DNA of 64,000 nucleotides, from assembly GCF_025231485.1 (NCBI RefSeq), contig NZ_CP104003.1, forward strand, positions 1,364,001 through 1,428,000, written 5' to 3'. The notes beneath the pieces were generated by a model, which had not been told where the DNA came from, did not search any database, and was given only the letters and a program-made list of their open reading frames with translations. Source of the stretch: Salinirubellus salinus (lineage in GTDB: Archaea; Halobacteriota; Halobacteria; Halobacteriales; Haloarculaceae). Position 1 is the stretch's first letter. Each line of letters opens with the position of its first letter. Position numbers and translations under genes: made by a program. This document shows, piece by piece, positions 40,111 to 49,386 of the stretch.

Positions 40111-41178
40111 TCAATCGAGTCGATAGCGGAGGATGGCGGCGACGCCGCCGAGGTTCCGCAACTGCTGGCCGGGGTCGAACTCGCCGGAGAACACCGTCAC
40201 CTCGCCCCCCTGCCGCTCGACGGTCTTCACGAGTTCGTTGGCGTCCACGTCCCAGTCGCCTTCGCCGGCCCGCTCCTTCCGGAGCCGCTCGTCGAGCACC
40301 AGCAGGGTCTCGACGGCGCCGAAGTCGGCGGCCTGCTGTACCTCCTCGATGCCGTAGGCCGCCTTGGCGCCCGTGGCGATCTGCTCCATCAACTCGTCGA
40401 CGAGCTCGGCCTCGCGAGCGATGCGTGTCTCGGCCTGCACCCGGTCGACGGCACCACGCTTGAGCACCTCGTGGACCCCACGGTCACCGACGCTCGCGGT
40501 GTCGACGGTCTGGATCTTGCCGGCGAGGTCGGGGTACTCCTCGGTGATGTAGTCCAGCGCGTCCTGCTTGGTGAACCCCGGTCCGGCGAGCAGGATGGCC
40601 TCCACGCCCATCCGGTTCAGGACGGCGCCGAGCTCCGCGAACAGCTCCGAGCGCGGCCGGGCGAACTCCCCCTTCCCGGTCGGGCCGGTGATGGCGGCGC
40701 GTTCCTCGACGCCGTACTGCGCGACGGTGTGGACGTACGCCTCGCCCTCCTCGACGGTGGCGATGGCGACGTCGGGGTTCTCACTCGCCTCGACGGCCTC
40801 CTGCAGCCGTTCGAGCTGGTCGGTCTGCCAGACCTTCGTGATGGAGATCTCGGTGCGCTCCTCCACGTTGAGCGTGTGGTGAAAGCCGAGCTGGTCCTCG
40901 CGAGAGCAGTCGACGATCTCCCCGCCGACCCGGAGTCGGTTGGCGAACTTCGCGAACTCCACGTCCTCGACGGCGATCTCGACCCACATGTGCTCGCGCT
41001 CGCCGCCGGTATCGCGCATCTGGTCGTCGTTGCGCTGGATACGGCGGGTGGTGTCGCCCGAGACCCGGTCACCCGGTTCGAGGACGTACTGGAGGTGCCA
41101 GAGGTCGTCGAGGCTCTCGGGGACCACGTCGATGCGCTCTCCCTCGCCCTCGACGCGCGTCCGGTCGGCGATTCGCAT
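40111..41178 (-). CDS. pelA: Pelota, mRNA surveillance/ribosome rescue factor
   Basis: A 355-residue protein with the three domains of archaeal Pelota: N-terminal Sm-like domain with [18 protein letters not shown] and RRIQR, central eRF1 domain 2-like (about 135-260), and C-terminal L7Ae-like domain (about 262-355) with a final VAAILRY. The GGQ loop of release factor eRF1 is absent, as expected. Pelota binds stalled ribosomes with the GTPase ABCE1/aEF1A partner. It shares the strand and neighbourhood with rqcH. Confidence 0.95.
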   Translation of the reverse strand: MRIADRTRVEGEGERIDVVPESLDDLWHLQYVLEPGDRVSGDTTRRIQRNDDQMRDTGGEREHMWVEIAVEDVEFAKFANRLRVGGEIVDCSREDQLGFHHTLNVEERTEISITKVWQTDQLERLQEAVEASENPDVAIATVEEGEAYVHTVAQYGVEERAAITGPTGKGEFARPRSELFAELGAVLNRMGVEAILLAGPGFTKQDALDYITEEYPDLAGKIQTVDTASVGDRGVHEVLKRGAVDRVQAETRIAREAELVDELMEQIATGAKAAYGIEEVQQAADFGAVETLLVLDERLRKERAGEGDWDVDANELVKTVERQGGEVTVFSGEFDPGQQLRNLGGVAAILRYRLD

Positions 41179-41217
41179 GGGCGTGACGAGGAGACGACCA
41201 GTAAAGGAGCCTGCTAT

Positions 41218-41976
41218 CTAGGTGAGCGGGTCCGGGTCGGGGATGCGGTCGTCACCCGTCTCCTCGTCCCCCTCGCCGGTGTCGTCCCCGGTCCCGCCGA
41301 AGCCGTCGTCACCCGTGGGTTCGACACCGAGCCCCTCGCCGAAGCCACGCCCGAACAGGTAGTAGGTCACCACCTGGACGTAGAACAGGACGAAGATACC
41401 GACGAGGAGCACGGTCAGCAGGGCGCCGACGAATCCCAGCACCAGCGAGACGACGATGGCGAGGACGACGGCCACGAAGTAGTCGCCGGTGAACGCACCC
41501 TTCCGGACCGTCGAGAGGTCGAACGCCGCGCCGAGATCACCCTCGTGGGCGAAGTTCGCCGTGGCGGCGGGGATGAGGTAACTCGCCACCAGCACGAGGA
41601 GGATACCCACGAGGAAGACGAGGCCACCGACGATGCCGAGGCCCGTTCCCGCGCCGCCCGCGCCGCTCTCCGCGGCGAAGGCACCCGTCCCGACGACGAA
41701 CACCCCGAAGAGGATGACGAGGATGGGGACGATGGCGTACGCGAGCTGGACGACGAACAGGAGGATGCCGTCCACGAACAGTTCACCCCAGTCCTCGAAC
41801 ACCGGCGCTCTGTCCTCCCCGCGGACGCCAGCACGGAGCACCCGGACGAGGTACCCCTGGACCGGCAGGATGGGCACGAACAGGACCGACCCGAGTATCG
41901 TCAGGACACCACCGATGAGCACCGTCTTCAACCAGTCGTCGTGCTGCTGCGGGAACGAGAGGGCTTCGCTCAACAT
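41218..41976 (-). CDS. DUF4013 membrane protein
   Basis: A 252-residue protein beginning MLSEALSFPQQHDDWLKT, with about six hydrophobic segments, a conserved GDLGAAFDLSTVRK-like cytoplasmic loop and an acidic Gly/Asp-rich tail (210-252). This is the DUF4013 layout: an interface helix, then paired helices. It is a paralogue of the gene at 42051. Function is unknown; DUF4013 proteins are frequent in haloarchaea and methanogens. Confidence 0.85.
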   Translation of the reverse strand: MLSEALSFPQQHDDWLKTVLIGGVLTILGSVLFVPILPVQGYLVRVLRAGVRGEDRAPVFEDWGELFVDGILLFVVQLAYAIVPILVILFGVFVVGTGAFAAESGAGGAGTGLGIVGGLVFLVGILLVLVASYLIPAATANFAHEGDLGAAFDLSTVRKGAFTGDYFVAVVLAIVVSLVLGFVGALLTVLLVGIFVLFYVQVVTYYLFGRGFGEGLGVEPTGDDGFGGTGDDTGEGDEETGDDRIPDPDPLT

Positions 41977-42050
41977 ACGGACGACCGTTCAGAACTCCGA
42001 TACAAATAGGTTCTGCAGGTGTGGGGTGGTTACCGGGTGTGAGTGCCTGT

Positions 42051-42749
42051 TCAGGCGACGGCCGTGCCGACGTCCTCGCGGGACTCCATCTCCATCTGGG
42101 TCGCGTCCTCGAAGCCACGGCCGTAGAGGTTGAACGCGACGACGGCGGCGTAGAAGTTCACCGGGATGGCCAGGATGAACCCCAGGACGGGGACGGCGTT
42201 CAGGACGCCGACGACGATGCCGGCGACGATGCCGACACCCAGGGCCATCAGCCACGGGGTCGCGTACTTGCCGCTGACGAGCGCGGGGCGGAGTTCGCCG
42301 AAGGCGAACCCCGATCCGATGTTGCCAGTCCGGGCGTAGTTGGCCAGCGCCGCGGGCGTGACGTACCACACGGCGAGGAACAGGATACTCGAGACGGTGA
42401 ACCCGAGCAGGGAGCCGAAGATCGCGCCGGCACCCACGTCACCGCCGGTCAGCGCGCCGAGGACGACGCCACCGACGCTGATGCCGAACACGATACCCGG
42501 TATCAGGAGGTAGACGAAGGCCACGACGAACGCCTTCAGTCCGTCGACCAGCATCTCGCCGTACTCGTCGAACACCGGGGGCTGGTCGTCGCCGTCCATG
42601 CTCCCGCGGAGCACGCGCATGTAGTAGCCGAGCACGACGAGCACGGGCAGGAACAGGAAGCCCAGCAACAGCATGACCGAGCCGATGGCGATGGTCTTGA
42701 TCCAGTTCTCCTCGTCGTTCCGCGGGTAGTTGATGGCTTCTTCGAACAT
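42051..42749 (-). CDS. DUF4013 membrane protein (paralogue)
   Basis: A 232-residue protein starting MFEEAINYPRNDEENWIKT, matching the neighbouring DUF4013 protein in order of features: FLPVLVVLGYYMRVLRGSM, PPVFDEYGEMLVDGLKA, and FEELRP-like FAFGELRPALVSGKY. About six hydrophobic helices are predicted. The tail is short. Tandem position and shared strand suggest duplication; no operon overlap exists (75 bases between the stop and the next start). Confidence 0.85.
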   Translation of the reverse strand: MFEEAINYPRNDEENWIKTIAIGSVMLLLGFLFLPVLVVLGYYMRVLRGSMDGDDQPPVFDEYGEMLVDGLKAFVVAFVYLLIPGIVFGISVGGVVLGALTGGDVGAGAIFGSLLGFTVSSILFLAVWYVTPAALANYARTGNIGSGFAFGELRPALVSGKYATPWLMALGVGIVAGIVVGVLNAVPVLGFILAIPVNFYAAVVAFNLYGRGFEDATQMEMESREDVGTAVA

Positions 42750-42869
42750 GGTGAGCGCCGACGGGTGCCCCGTCGAACGATAGAACCACTCCCTCCGCGA
42801 AATTAAGGCTGGAGTCGGCGCAGGGCAACTCCCGTTTCCCGGACTGTACCCGCAGACGACACGACCGCG

Positions 42870-44972
42870 TCAGTCGACGATACGGCTCCCGCCCGCCGGG
42901 CAGAACTCCTGGATGAGGTCCGGGGAGGCAACCTTCCGAACGAACGACCCGTCGGCGAACCGGTCGCGGAACTGGCGATAGACCATCTTCGCGATGTCGT
43001 TCTGGGCGTACTGTCCGGGCTCGAGGCGGACGAGCGTCTCGGCCTGCCCCTCGATCGCCGACGGCGGCCCCCCGACGACGCGCGAGTAGGGCTCGACCTG
43101 GATACCGACGGCCACGCCGACCGGCGTGTCCTCGTAGTACGTCCGGTCGCCGCGGACGACGAACGACCCCTTCTCGACGTACTCGCCGGACTCGGGGGTC
43201 TTCGAGACCTGGTCCGGAGCCACCTCGTAGACGTCGCCGGTGAACTGACCGTCCTTCCAGATGGAGGAGTAGGAGACGGCGAACTGGGCGGCCTCCTCGC
43301 GTGACTGCTGGGGGATGTCCACGTCGCGGGCGGCCTCGCTCGGCCCGGTCGCCTTCAGGATCGTGGCGGGGGCCCCGTGGGCCTGCGTGTGGAAGAACCG
43401 GTCGCCCTTGTCCATGTACTTCTTGACGAGTTCCTCGTTCTGGTCGGCGTTTCGCCCACCGATGACGAGGAAGCCGTCGCTCGTGTGGAACCACCGGAAC
43501 CGCTCGTACCACTGCTCGTCGCGGCGGATCGGGACCGACGAGCGGGTGAGCCAGTCGACGTCCTCGGACTCCTCCTCGTCGTCCTCCTCCGCCTGCTCGT
43601 CGGCCGACCAGTTCGCCTTGCGTTCCTCGAGTTCCGCCAGTTCCTCGCGGGTGTCCTCGATGGCCGCGAGCGCGCCCTCTTTCTTCTCGGCGACGCGCTT
43701 GGCCTCGGTGTAGAGGCGGTCGGCGTTCTTCTCGACGCCCTCGCGGACCCGGACGGTGACACGGGTCTGGTCGTCACCGAGTTCGAGCGTGACGGTGCCC
43801 TCGCTCCCGTCGACGTCGACGACGGCCTCGGCCGCGGGGATACCGCGTTCGGCTGCCTCCCGAAGCGTCTCGGCGATGTCGTCCCACGGCACGTCCTCCT
43901 CGCGGGCCGACCGCACCGTCCGGACGACCTCGTCCACCGTGTCGTAGTGTGCGTACAGCAGTTCGGCCTTCTCCCGTTCGGCCTCGGCCTGCTCCTCGAA
44001 GTTCTGGATGGCCCCCTCCTGCTGCTCGATGATGCGTTGCTTGCGGGCGATCTCCTCCTCGAAGTCCGGCCGGTCGCTCGTCGGGTCGGCCGGCTGTTCG
44101 GTCTCGCGCTCGAGTTCGTGGAAGTAGACGTCGAGCGCCTCGTTGAACGTCTCGAACGCCTCGCTCTGGAGGTGTTCGTGCTCCTCGAGCGGGACGGGCG
44201 TGGCGTCGACGACCTCGCCGTCGTCGTCCCGGTAGAGTCGCGGGTCGAGGTCCCCCTCCTTCAGGGTGGTCCGGAGGGTCTCGATGACGCGCCAGAGGTC
44301 GTCGTACGCGTCGTCGGTGGCGTCAGCGATGTCGAGCGTCTTCTCGACCCCGGCCCGGGTGCAGAGCTCCTCGCCCCAGAGGCCACCGAAGTTGAGCTGG
44401 GTGGCGATGGTCCGGACCACGTCGGTGTCGGAGTCGTCCATCACGGCGCCGAACTGCTCGCGCGTGGCAGTGAGCGGGTCGAACCGCGAGGCCGGGTAGC
44501 CGTACTGACTGCCGGGCGCGACGGTCCTCGATTTGAGGCGGACCGTGTCGAGACAGGAGACGACCTCGCGATCCTCGTTCAGGACGGCGACGTTCCCGTC
44601 GCCGAACAGTTCGACGACGACGAGCGTGGCCGCGTCACCGCGCTCGAAGCGGAAGGTGAGGATGCGGTCGAACTCGTACTGTTCCACGTCCGCGAAGTCC
44701 GCGCCAGAGACGCGGTTCCGGAGCATCATCGCGAAGTTCGGCGGGCGGCCGGGGGCGTCGGGCACACGCTCCTGTGCGGCGAGGTGGACGCGTTTCGGGT
44801 CGCGGACCTCCGCCAGCAGGTCGAGTCGGCCCGCGTCGAAGTCGCGCATCTTCAGCCGCAGGAGGTCGTCCGGATAGAGGTAGGCCTTGTCGACCTTCGC
44901 GCCCGCGTGCCGCCGGAGTTCCGTGACGAGCGCCGCGAGGTCCACGCTCGTCAGGGCACGCTTCTGATCCAT
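42870..44972 (-). CDS. rqcH: RqcH/NEMF-family ribosome quality-control protein
   Basis: A 700-residue NFACT protein. NFACT-N spans about 1-225 with LTSVDLAALVTELRRHAGA and NFAMMLRNR; two helix-hairpin-helix and long coiled-coil regions follow at about 285-350 and 395-445; NFACT-R lies near 500-600 with WYERFRWFHTSDGFLVIGGR and DRFFHTQAHGAP. RqcH/Rqc2 binds peptidyl-tRNA stuck on the large subunit and can add alanine tails. A break of acidic linker (EEDDEEESEDVD) precedes NFACT-R. It is close to pelA, which acts earlier in rescue. Confidence 0.94.
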   Translation of the reverse strand: MDQKRALTSVDLAALVTELRRHAGAKVDKAYLYPDDLLRLKMRDFDAGRLDLLAEVRDPKRVHLAAQERVPDAPGRPPNFAMMLRNRVSGADFADVEQYEFDRILTFRFERGDAATLVVVELFGDGNVAVLNEDREVVSCLDTVRLKSRTVAPGSQYGYPASRFDPLTATREQFGAVMDDSDTDVVRTIATQLNFGGLWGEELCTRAGVEKTLDIADATDDAYDDLWRVIETLRTTLKEGDLDPRLYRDDDGEVVDATPVPLEEHEHLQSEAFETFNEALDVYFHELERETEQPADPTSDRPDFEEEIARKQRIIEQQEGAIQNFEEQAEAEREKAELLYAHYDTVDEVVRTVRSAREEDVPWDDIAETLREAAERGIPAAEAVVDVDGSEGTVTLELGDDQTRVTVRVREGVEKNADRLYTEAKRVAEKKEGALAAIEDTREELAELEERKANWSADEQAEEDDEEESEDVDWLTRSSVPIRRDEQWYERFRWFHTSDGFLVIGGRNADQNEELVKKYMDKGDRFFHTQAHGAPATILKATGPSEAARDVDIPQQSREEAAQFAVSYSSIWKDGQFTGDVYEVAPDQVSKTPESGEYVEKGSFVVRGDRTYYEDTPVGVAVGIQVEPYSRVVGGPPSAIEGQAETLVRLEPGQYAQNDIAKMVYRQFRDRFADGSFVRKVASPDLIQEFCPAGGSRIVD

Positions 44973-45023
44973 GGCGGTGCGACTCGGGGCGCGAGGAAAG
45001 GCCCGTCGGTTCCCGACGCCACC

Positions 45024-46310
45024 TCAGGCCACGGCCGCGAACTCCTCGCCGAACGCGAGGAACAGCCCCACCCCCACGAGGCCGACGGCGCTCGCCACGC
45101 CGAACGAGAGCACCGGGTCGATACCGTACAGGTAGCCACCGAGGACGCCCGCCGGCACGACGAGCGTGTTCCGGACGAGGTAGTAGGTGCCCGTGACGCG
45201 GCCCCCCGCGTTCGCCTCGGCCGGACCGACGATGAGCGCCTTGTGGGAGGGGAGGCCCGCGAACCGGAGCCCCGAGAACGCGAACAGTGCGACGAGCACC
45301 CACTGGTCGGGCGGCGCGAGTATCAGGAGAATCGGGAACGTGGCGTAGACGAGGAAGCCCGTGGCGACGACGGGCTTGAGGCCGACTCGCTCTGCCACCT
45401 TCGAGACGGGCACCATCGTCAGCAGCGCGACAGTCATCTCGACGCCGAGCAGGACGCCGAAGAACGCGGCCGGCGAGATGGCGACGCCGAACCCCTCGAA
45501 GCCGACACCGAGGCGCTTCGCGACGACGATGGAGAAGAACACGTAGACCATCCCGTTGGCGAACCGGACGAGCGTGTCGCCCAGGAGGAGCGGCCGGAGC
45601 GGGTCCGGCATCCCGAGCAGGTCGTCCCGTATCGTCCGCAGGCCCGCGAACGACTTCCCGAAGGAGTCCCCGGCCGGGTCGTAGAGGCGGTGCTGCGCGA
45701 ACGTAGCGAGCAGGCCGAACGCGACGGCGAGCAGCAGGACCGCCTGGAACCCCTCGACGAACGGGGTGACCCGTTCGACGACGAACGCGGCCAGCAGGGG
45801 CCCGAGCAGGAACCCCACCCGCCGGAACACCTCCGTCGAGGCGAAGCCGCTGGCGAGGCGCTCGGGCGGCACCGACTGCTTGACGATGGCGAACGTCGCA
45901 CCCAGCCCGAAGGACTTCCACGCCTGCGCGAGCAGGAGGCCGAGGAAGAGGAACGCCCACGCCGGCAGGCCGAACACGGCGAGGTCGGGCGCGAGTGCCC
46001 AGACGAGGAAGCCGGCCGAGGAGGCGAGCCCGAACGCCGTGAGCGCGGTCCGCGAGCCGATGCGGTCGGAGACCAGCCCACCGGCGTAGGGGTAGACGGC
46101 CCCTACGAGGTCGGAGAACGATCGGTAGAGTCCCACGACCAGCGCGCTCGCTCCGAGCGCGTCGAGGTAGAGCCCGAAGTACTGGTTCGTCATCTGGAAA
46201 CCGAGCGAGAACGCCAGCATCGCCACCGAGAGGACGAGGACGTCGCGTTCGAGCGAGAGGAACTGGCGGAACGGGCCGAGCGTGTCCGCGGCCTCCTCGT
46301 CCCTTGCCAT
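45024..46310 (-). CDS. Major facilitator superfamily transporter
   Basis: A 428-residue transporter with twelve predicted helices. The cytoplasmic loop between helices 2 and 3 carries GGLVSDRIGSRTALT, the MFS motif GGxxSDRxGRR, and the equivalent loop in the second half reads KVAERVGLK. The substrate is not recognisable. ATG at 46310 is supported by a TATA-like element at about 46335-46343 (GTTTTATGC on the minus strand), giving a leaderless transcript. It follows rqcH on the same strand by 51 bases but reads as a separate unit. Confidence 0.85.
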   Translation of the reverse strand: MARDEEAADTLGPFRQFLSLERDVLVLSVAMLAFSLGFQMTNQYFGLYLDALGASALVVGLYRSFSDLVGAVYPYAGGLVSDRIGSRTALTAFGLASSAGFLVWALAPDLAVFGLPAWAFLFLGLLLAQAWKSFGLGATFAIVKQSVPPERLASGFASTEVFRRVGFLLGPLLAAFVVERVTPFVEGFQAVLLLAVAFGLLATFAQHRLYDPAGDSFGKSFAGLRTIRDDLLGMPDPLRPLLLGDTLVRFANGMVYVFFSIVVAKRLGVGFEGFGVAISPAAFFGVLLGVEMTVALLTMVPVSKVAERVGLKPVVATGFLVYATFPILLILAPPDQWVLVALFAFSGLRFAGLPSHKALIVGPAEANAGGRVTGTYYLVRNTLVVPAGVLGGYLYGIDPVLSFGVASAVGLVGVGLFLAFGEEFAAVA

Positions 46311-46443
46311 CGGACTGGAGGTAGGGAGCACCGAGCATAAAACCGACCGACGGAGGCCCGACAGTCGGCGTATCTACCCCTACATATAGTGGCGTCTCAC
46401 ACTGGCCAAGACCTCACCCTCTTTTTCACGGTAGGGGTGGCGC
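46311..46443. promoter_or_regulatory. MFS promoter and an AT-rich element
   Basis: The region holds the MFS TATA-like sequence near 46335-46343 on the minus strand and a second strong TATA-like run, ACATATAG, at 46382-46389, which could serve the small ORF at 46444. A GGGGTGG stretch just before that ATG resembles a ribosome-binding site. Confidence 0.45.
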
Positions 46444-46680
46444 ATGAGCAGCGGAGTCCTCGTCCGACAGGCGCTCGCGCGTGGCGAGAGCCACCGCACC
46501 GCGAGCGTCCTGACGAGGATGGAGCAGGTCGCCGACGTGGTGACCGCGTTCGACCACCTCACGGTCGGGGCTCCCGAGTCGGCCGAGTTCGGACCCCGGG
46601 GGACCGAGTGGAGGGATCCGACCGGGGACTCGTCCACCGGGCGGGGCTCCTCGGAGCACTCCCGGCCGACGGAGGACTAG
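46444..46680 (+). CDS. Possible small protein
   Basis: A 78-codon frame, MSSGVLVRQALARGESHR onward. Third positions are almost all G or C, a helical N-terminal half (ALARGESHRTASVLTRMEQVADVV) precedes a Ser/Gly-rich polar tail, and a TATA-like sequence and a purine-rich ribosome-binding-like stretch sit upstream. No family is recognised. The same DNA also has open frames on the other strand, so this remains a moderate call. Confidence 0.4.
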   Translation: MSSGVLVRQALARGESHRTASVLTRMEQVADVVTAFDHLTVGAPESAEFGPRGTEWRDPTGDSSTGRGSSEHSRPTED

Positions 46681-46701
46681 CCGAGACGTTCGGAGGGCCA
46701 C

Positions 46702-47400
46702 TCAGAGCCGGGCAGCCAGCCCCGTCAGGGCCTCGCGGCCACCCTCGGTCAGCGGGCGGCCGTGGCCAGGGCAGGCCACCTCGAACGGCGGTGCGCGCTC
46801 GGCGAACGAGCGGATGGACTCGCGGAGCTGGTACATGTCGTAGGAGTCGAGCCAGAACGGCGGGGTCAGCGTCCCGCCCTCGACCCAGACGAGGTCACCG
46901 AGGAACGCCACGCCGAGGCCGTCGTGGACGTAGACCGTGTGGCCGGGGTTGTGGCCGGGGGTGTGGTAGGCGGTGAAGCCGCCGACGCGGTCGCCGTCGC
47001 GGACCCGCTCGGCGTCCGCCGGGAGCGAGAAGAACGGTCGGACGACGCGGTGGAACAGCCCCTTCGGGTGGGCCGTGGGCGGGTGGTCCTCGCCTCGCGC
47101 GAGACGGGCGTCGGCCTCGCCGACGTGGACAGTCCCCTCGAACCCCGACCCGCGGAGGCCCGGGAGCCCCCCGGTGTGGTCGAGGTCGTAGTGCGTGACC
47201 AGGACGCGGTCGAGGTCGGCGGGGGCGTAGCCGTCACCCGCCGCCCGGAGTTCCGCCCTGAGCGACGGGCGGTTGTAGGGGAGGCCGGTGTCGAGCAGCG
47301 TCACCTCGTCGCCCTCGTCGACGAGGTAGGCGTTCGAGGCCAGCGGCGGGAACAGGCCGACGCCGAGTTCCCAGACGCCGTCTGCGAGCCGAGTAGGCAT
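46702..47400 (-). CDS. MBL-fold hydrolase with HxDxDH motif
   Basis: A 232-residue metallo-beta-lactamase fold enzyme. The usual HxHxDH reads THYDLDH at 69-75, so the second ligand position is Asp72. Later ligands look normal: GHNPGHTVYVHDG (His) and LGDLVWVEGG (Asp), and a C-terminal GHGRP. HxDxDH variants are known in glyoxalase-like hydrolases. Function is unassigned. The ATG at 47400 diverges from the lipoprotein gene at 47535. Confidence 0.85.
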   Translation of the reverse strand: MPTRLADGVWELGVGLFPPLASNAYLVDEGDEVTLLDTGLPYNRPSLRAELRAAGDGYAPADLDRVLVTHYDLDHTGGLPGLRGSGFEGTVHVGEADARLARGEDHPPTAHPKGLFHRVVRPFFSLPADAERVRDGDRVGGFTAYHTPGHNPGHTVYVHDGLGVAFLGDLVWVEGGTLTPPFWLDSYDMYQLRESIRSFAERAPPFEVACPGHGRPLTEGGREALTGLAARL

Positions 47401-47534
47401 ACCCTCGTTAGGGCCTCACGGATTATGAACCCGCGCCCCGAGTCGGCGCCAGCGTGCTTCCCGCGCCCGTGTGGCACGGATTGGCCCCGGACAACCACGG
47501 GACTTTGCCCCCGCGGACCGTTCAGTGGCCCGAA

Positions 47535-48365
47535 ATGTCCTCCCCACCCCGCTCCGGACGCGGCGCGCGCATCGGCCGCCGGAGCCTCCTCGCGCTGGCC
47601 CTCGCGGTGCTCACCGTCACCGCCGGGTGTACGCTCCCGTTCTTCGGCCCCGAACCCGACAGTTTCGACGCCACCTACGACTACCGCTTCGGCATCGACG
47701 TCTACGGCAACCTCACGGACGTGACCGTCCGGGCGCCGCTCCCGGTCGGACCGAACGGGACGCCGCTCGATGCCGAGGTGCTCCTCCCCGACGGCGCGGT
47801 CCGTGACCGTGACGACCAGCAGGTGTTCGACGCGCGCATCGTCGACACGGAGTTCGGACCGATGCTCGAACTGACCGCCGACCGCGTCGAGGTGGTCCCG
47901 CGTTACTTCGCCACCGTCGAGGAGGACGGCGTCGGCCGGCAGGTGGAGATCTCCGCCGACGAGTACGACCCGGAGAACCCCGACCACCGGACGGTCGACT
48001 TCCGGTCCGCCAGCGTCTCGGTCACCATCAGGGGTGAGTACCCCATCGACACCCGGACGCCCGTCGGCTCCGAACCGGTGTTCCACAACCTGAGCGACCG
48101 GACGGTCGTCGAGTGCCCCACCCCGACGACCGACGGGGCGACCTGCTACGCGTACACCGGCCCGTACTACGTCTCGTACGACGCCGACCCCGAGACGCGC
48201 GTCCAGACGTTCGCCGCCTTCGAGGGGTACAACGAGTGGTTCGCCGGCGGCTGGACCGGCAACAGCTACCGTGACTCCGTGAGCGTGAACGTCACTGGCC
48301 CGCAGGACAGCTGGGTCGACGCCGAGGGCGAGCTGCTGACCGGGAACGGCAACTACCGTGACTGA
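47535..48365 (+). CDS. Tat-type lipoprotein, unknown function
   Basis: A 276-residue secreted protein. The N-terminus has a twin-Arg at 15-16 (GRRSLLALALAVLTV) and lipobox TAGC with Cys32, so export by the Tat route with lipid anchoring is likely, as for most haloarchaeal lipoproteins. The mature part is beta-rich with DATYDYRFGIDVYGNLTDVTVRAPLP and several Asn-X-Thr/Ser sites. No known domain is recognised. It stands alone before the aspartoacylase-like gene. Confidence 0.8.
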   Translation: MSSPPRSGRGARIGRRSLLALALAVLTVTAGCTLPFFGPEPDSFDATYDYRFGIDVYGNLTDVTVRAPLPVGPNGTPLDAEVLLPDGAVRDRDDQQVFDARIVDTEFGPMLELTADRVEVVPRYFATVEEDGVGRQVEISADEYDPENPDHRTVDFRSASVSVTIRGEYPIDTRTPVGSEPVFHNLSDRTVVECPTPTTDGATCYAYTGPYYVSYDADPETRVQTFAAFEGYNEWFAGGWTGNSYRDSVSVNVTGPQDSWVDAEGELLTGNGNYRD

Positions 48366-48435
48366 CCCCGTTCCGGTGAGAACCGGTGGCGTCGCGTGAC
48401 GCTGGACTCATATTTACCCCCCGGGTACGCGACGT

Positions 48436-49299
48436 ATGGAACCCGTCCCCGACGTGACGACACACGGGCCCGGCGAGCCCGAGGTGGCCGTGGTCGGGGG
48501 CGTCCACGGCGACGAACCCTCCGGGGTCCGCGCCGTCGAACGCCTCCGCCGGGCCATCGAGCGCGACGAACTCGACCTGCAGCGCGGACTGGGGCTGGTC
48601 GTGGCGAACCCGCCGGCCGTCGAGGCCGGCACCCGGTACCTCGACTCGGACCTGAACCGCTCGTTCCCGGGCGACCCGGACGGTGACCGCGAGCAGCGAC
48701 TCGCCGCCCGACTGGTCGACGAGACCCGCGACCTGCTGACGCTCTCGTTGCACGCGACCCACTCCGAGGCGGACCCCATCGCCCTGTTCGACTCGTCGCA
48801 GGCCGGGATGCTGGAGTACGCCAGCGACCTGCCCGTCCCGTACGTGGTGGACCACCGGCAGGCCACCTCGGGGTCCTACGCCGAGGTGAACGACGTGCTC
48901 ACCGTCGAGGCGGGCAGTCAGGGGACCGAGGCGGCCGCGGTCACCGCGGAGAAACTCGCGGTCGACTTCCTCCGGTCGACGGACGTGCTGGAGGGGTCGC
49001 CGGACGCGAGGGACTCGTCGTACTTCGCGATGAACGAGCAGGTGGCGAAACCGCCCTCCGAGGAGTACGAACTGCTGGTCGAGAACTTCCACCTCGTCGA
49101 GCGCGGGCAGGCGTTCGCGCGAGCGGACGGGGAGCCGCTGCACGCCGACGACCCGTTCTACCCCATCCTGATGAGCGCGTGGGGGTACAGCGAGGTGTTC
49201 GGCTTCAAGGGGCACAAGATCGGCGAGAGCGCCGAGGAGGCGCGGGCGGCACTGGCGGCCGACCCCACGGCGGCCGGCGGGGCGGCGGGCGACGACTGA
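48436..49299 (+). CDS. Succinylglutamate desuccinylase/aspartoacylase family protein
   Basis: A 287-residue zinc amidohydrolase-like protein of the M14 AstE/AspA group. The zinc set is His24 and Glu27 (GGVHGDEP at 21-28) with a later His at 105 or 108 (LSLHATHSE). DLNRSFPG at 72-79 is the substrate Arg motif typical of the family. The C-terminal half carries the beta-barrel extension. The natural substrate is unknown. The ATG at 48436 follows a TATA-like TATTTACC at 48411-48418, about 25 bases before it, so the transcript is likely leaderless. Confidence 0.87.
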   Translation: MEPVPDVTTHGPGEPEVAVVGGVHGDEPSGVRAVERLRRAIERDELDLQRGLGLVVANPPAVEAGTRYLDSDLNRSFPGDPDGDREQRLAARLVDETRDLLTLSLHATHSEADPIALFDSSQAGMLEYASDLPVPYVVDHRQATSGSYAEVNDVLTVEAGSQGTEAAAVTAEKLAVDFLRSTDVLEGSPDARDSSYFAMNEQVAKPPSEEYELLVENFHLVERGQAFARADGEPLHADDPFYPILMSAWGYSEVFGFKGHKIGESAEEARAALAADPTAAGGAAGDD

Positions 49300-49386
49300 C
49301 CGGCCGTTCACCGCCGACCGTGAGTCGGTCGGACCGACACGCGGATTCCGACAACCGTTTAGGGGCCGGTCCGTCACGTCACGGTA

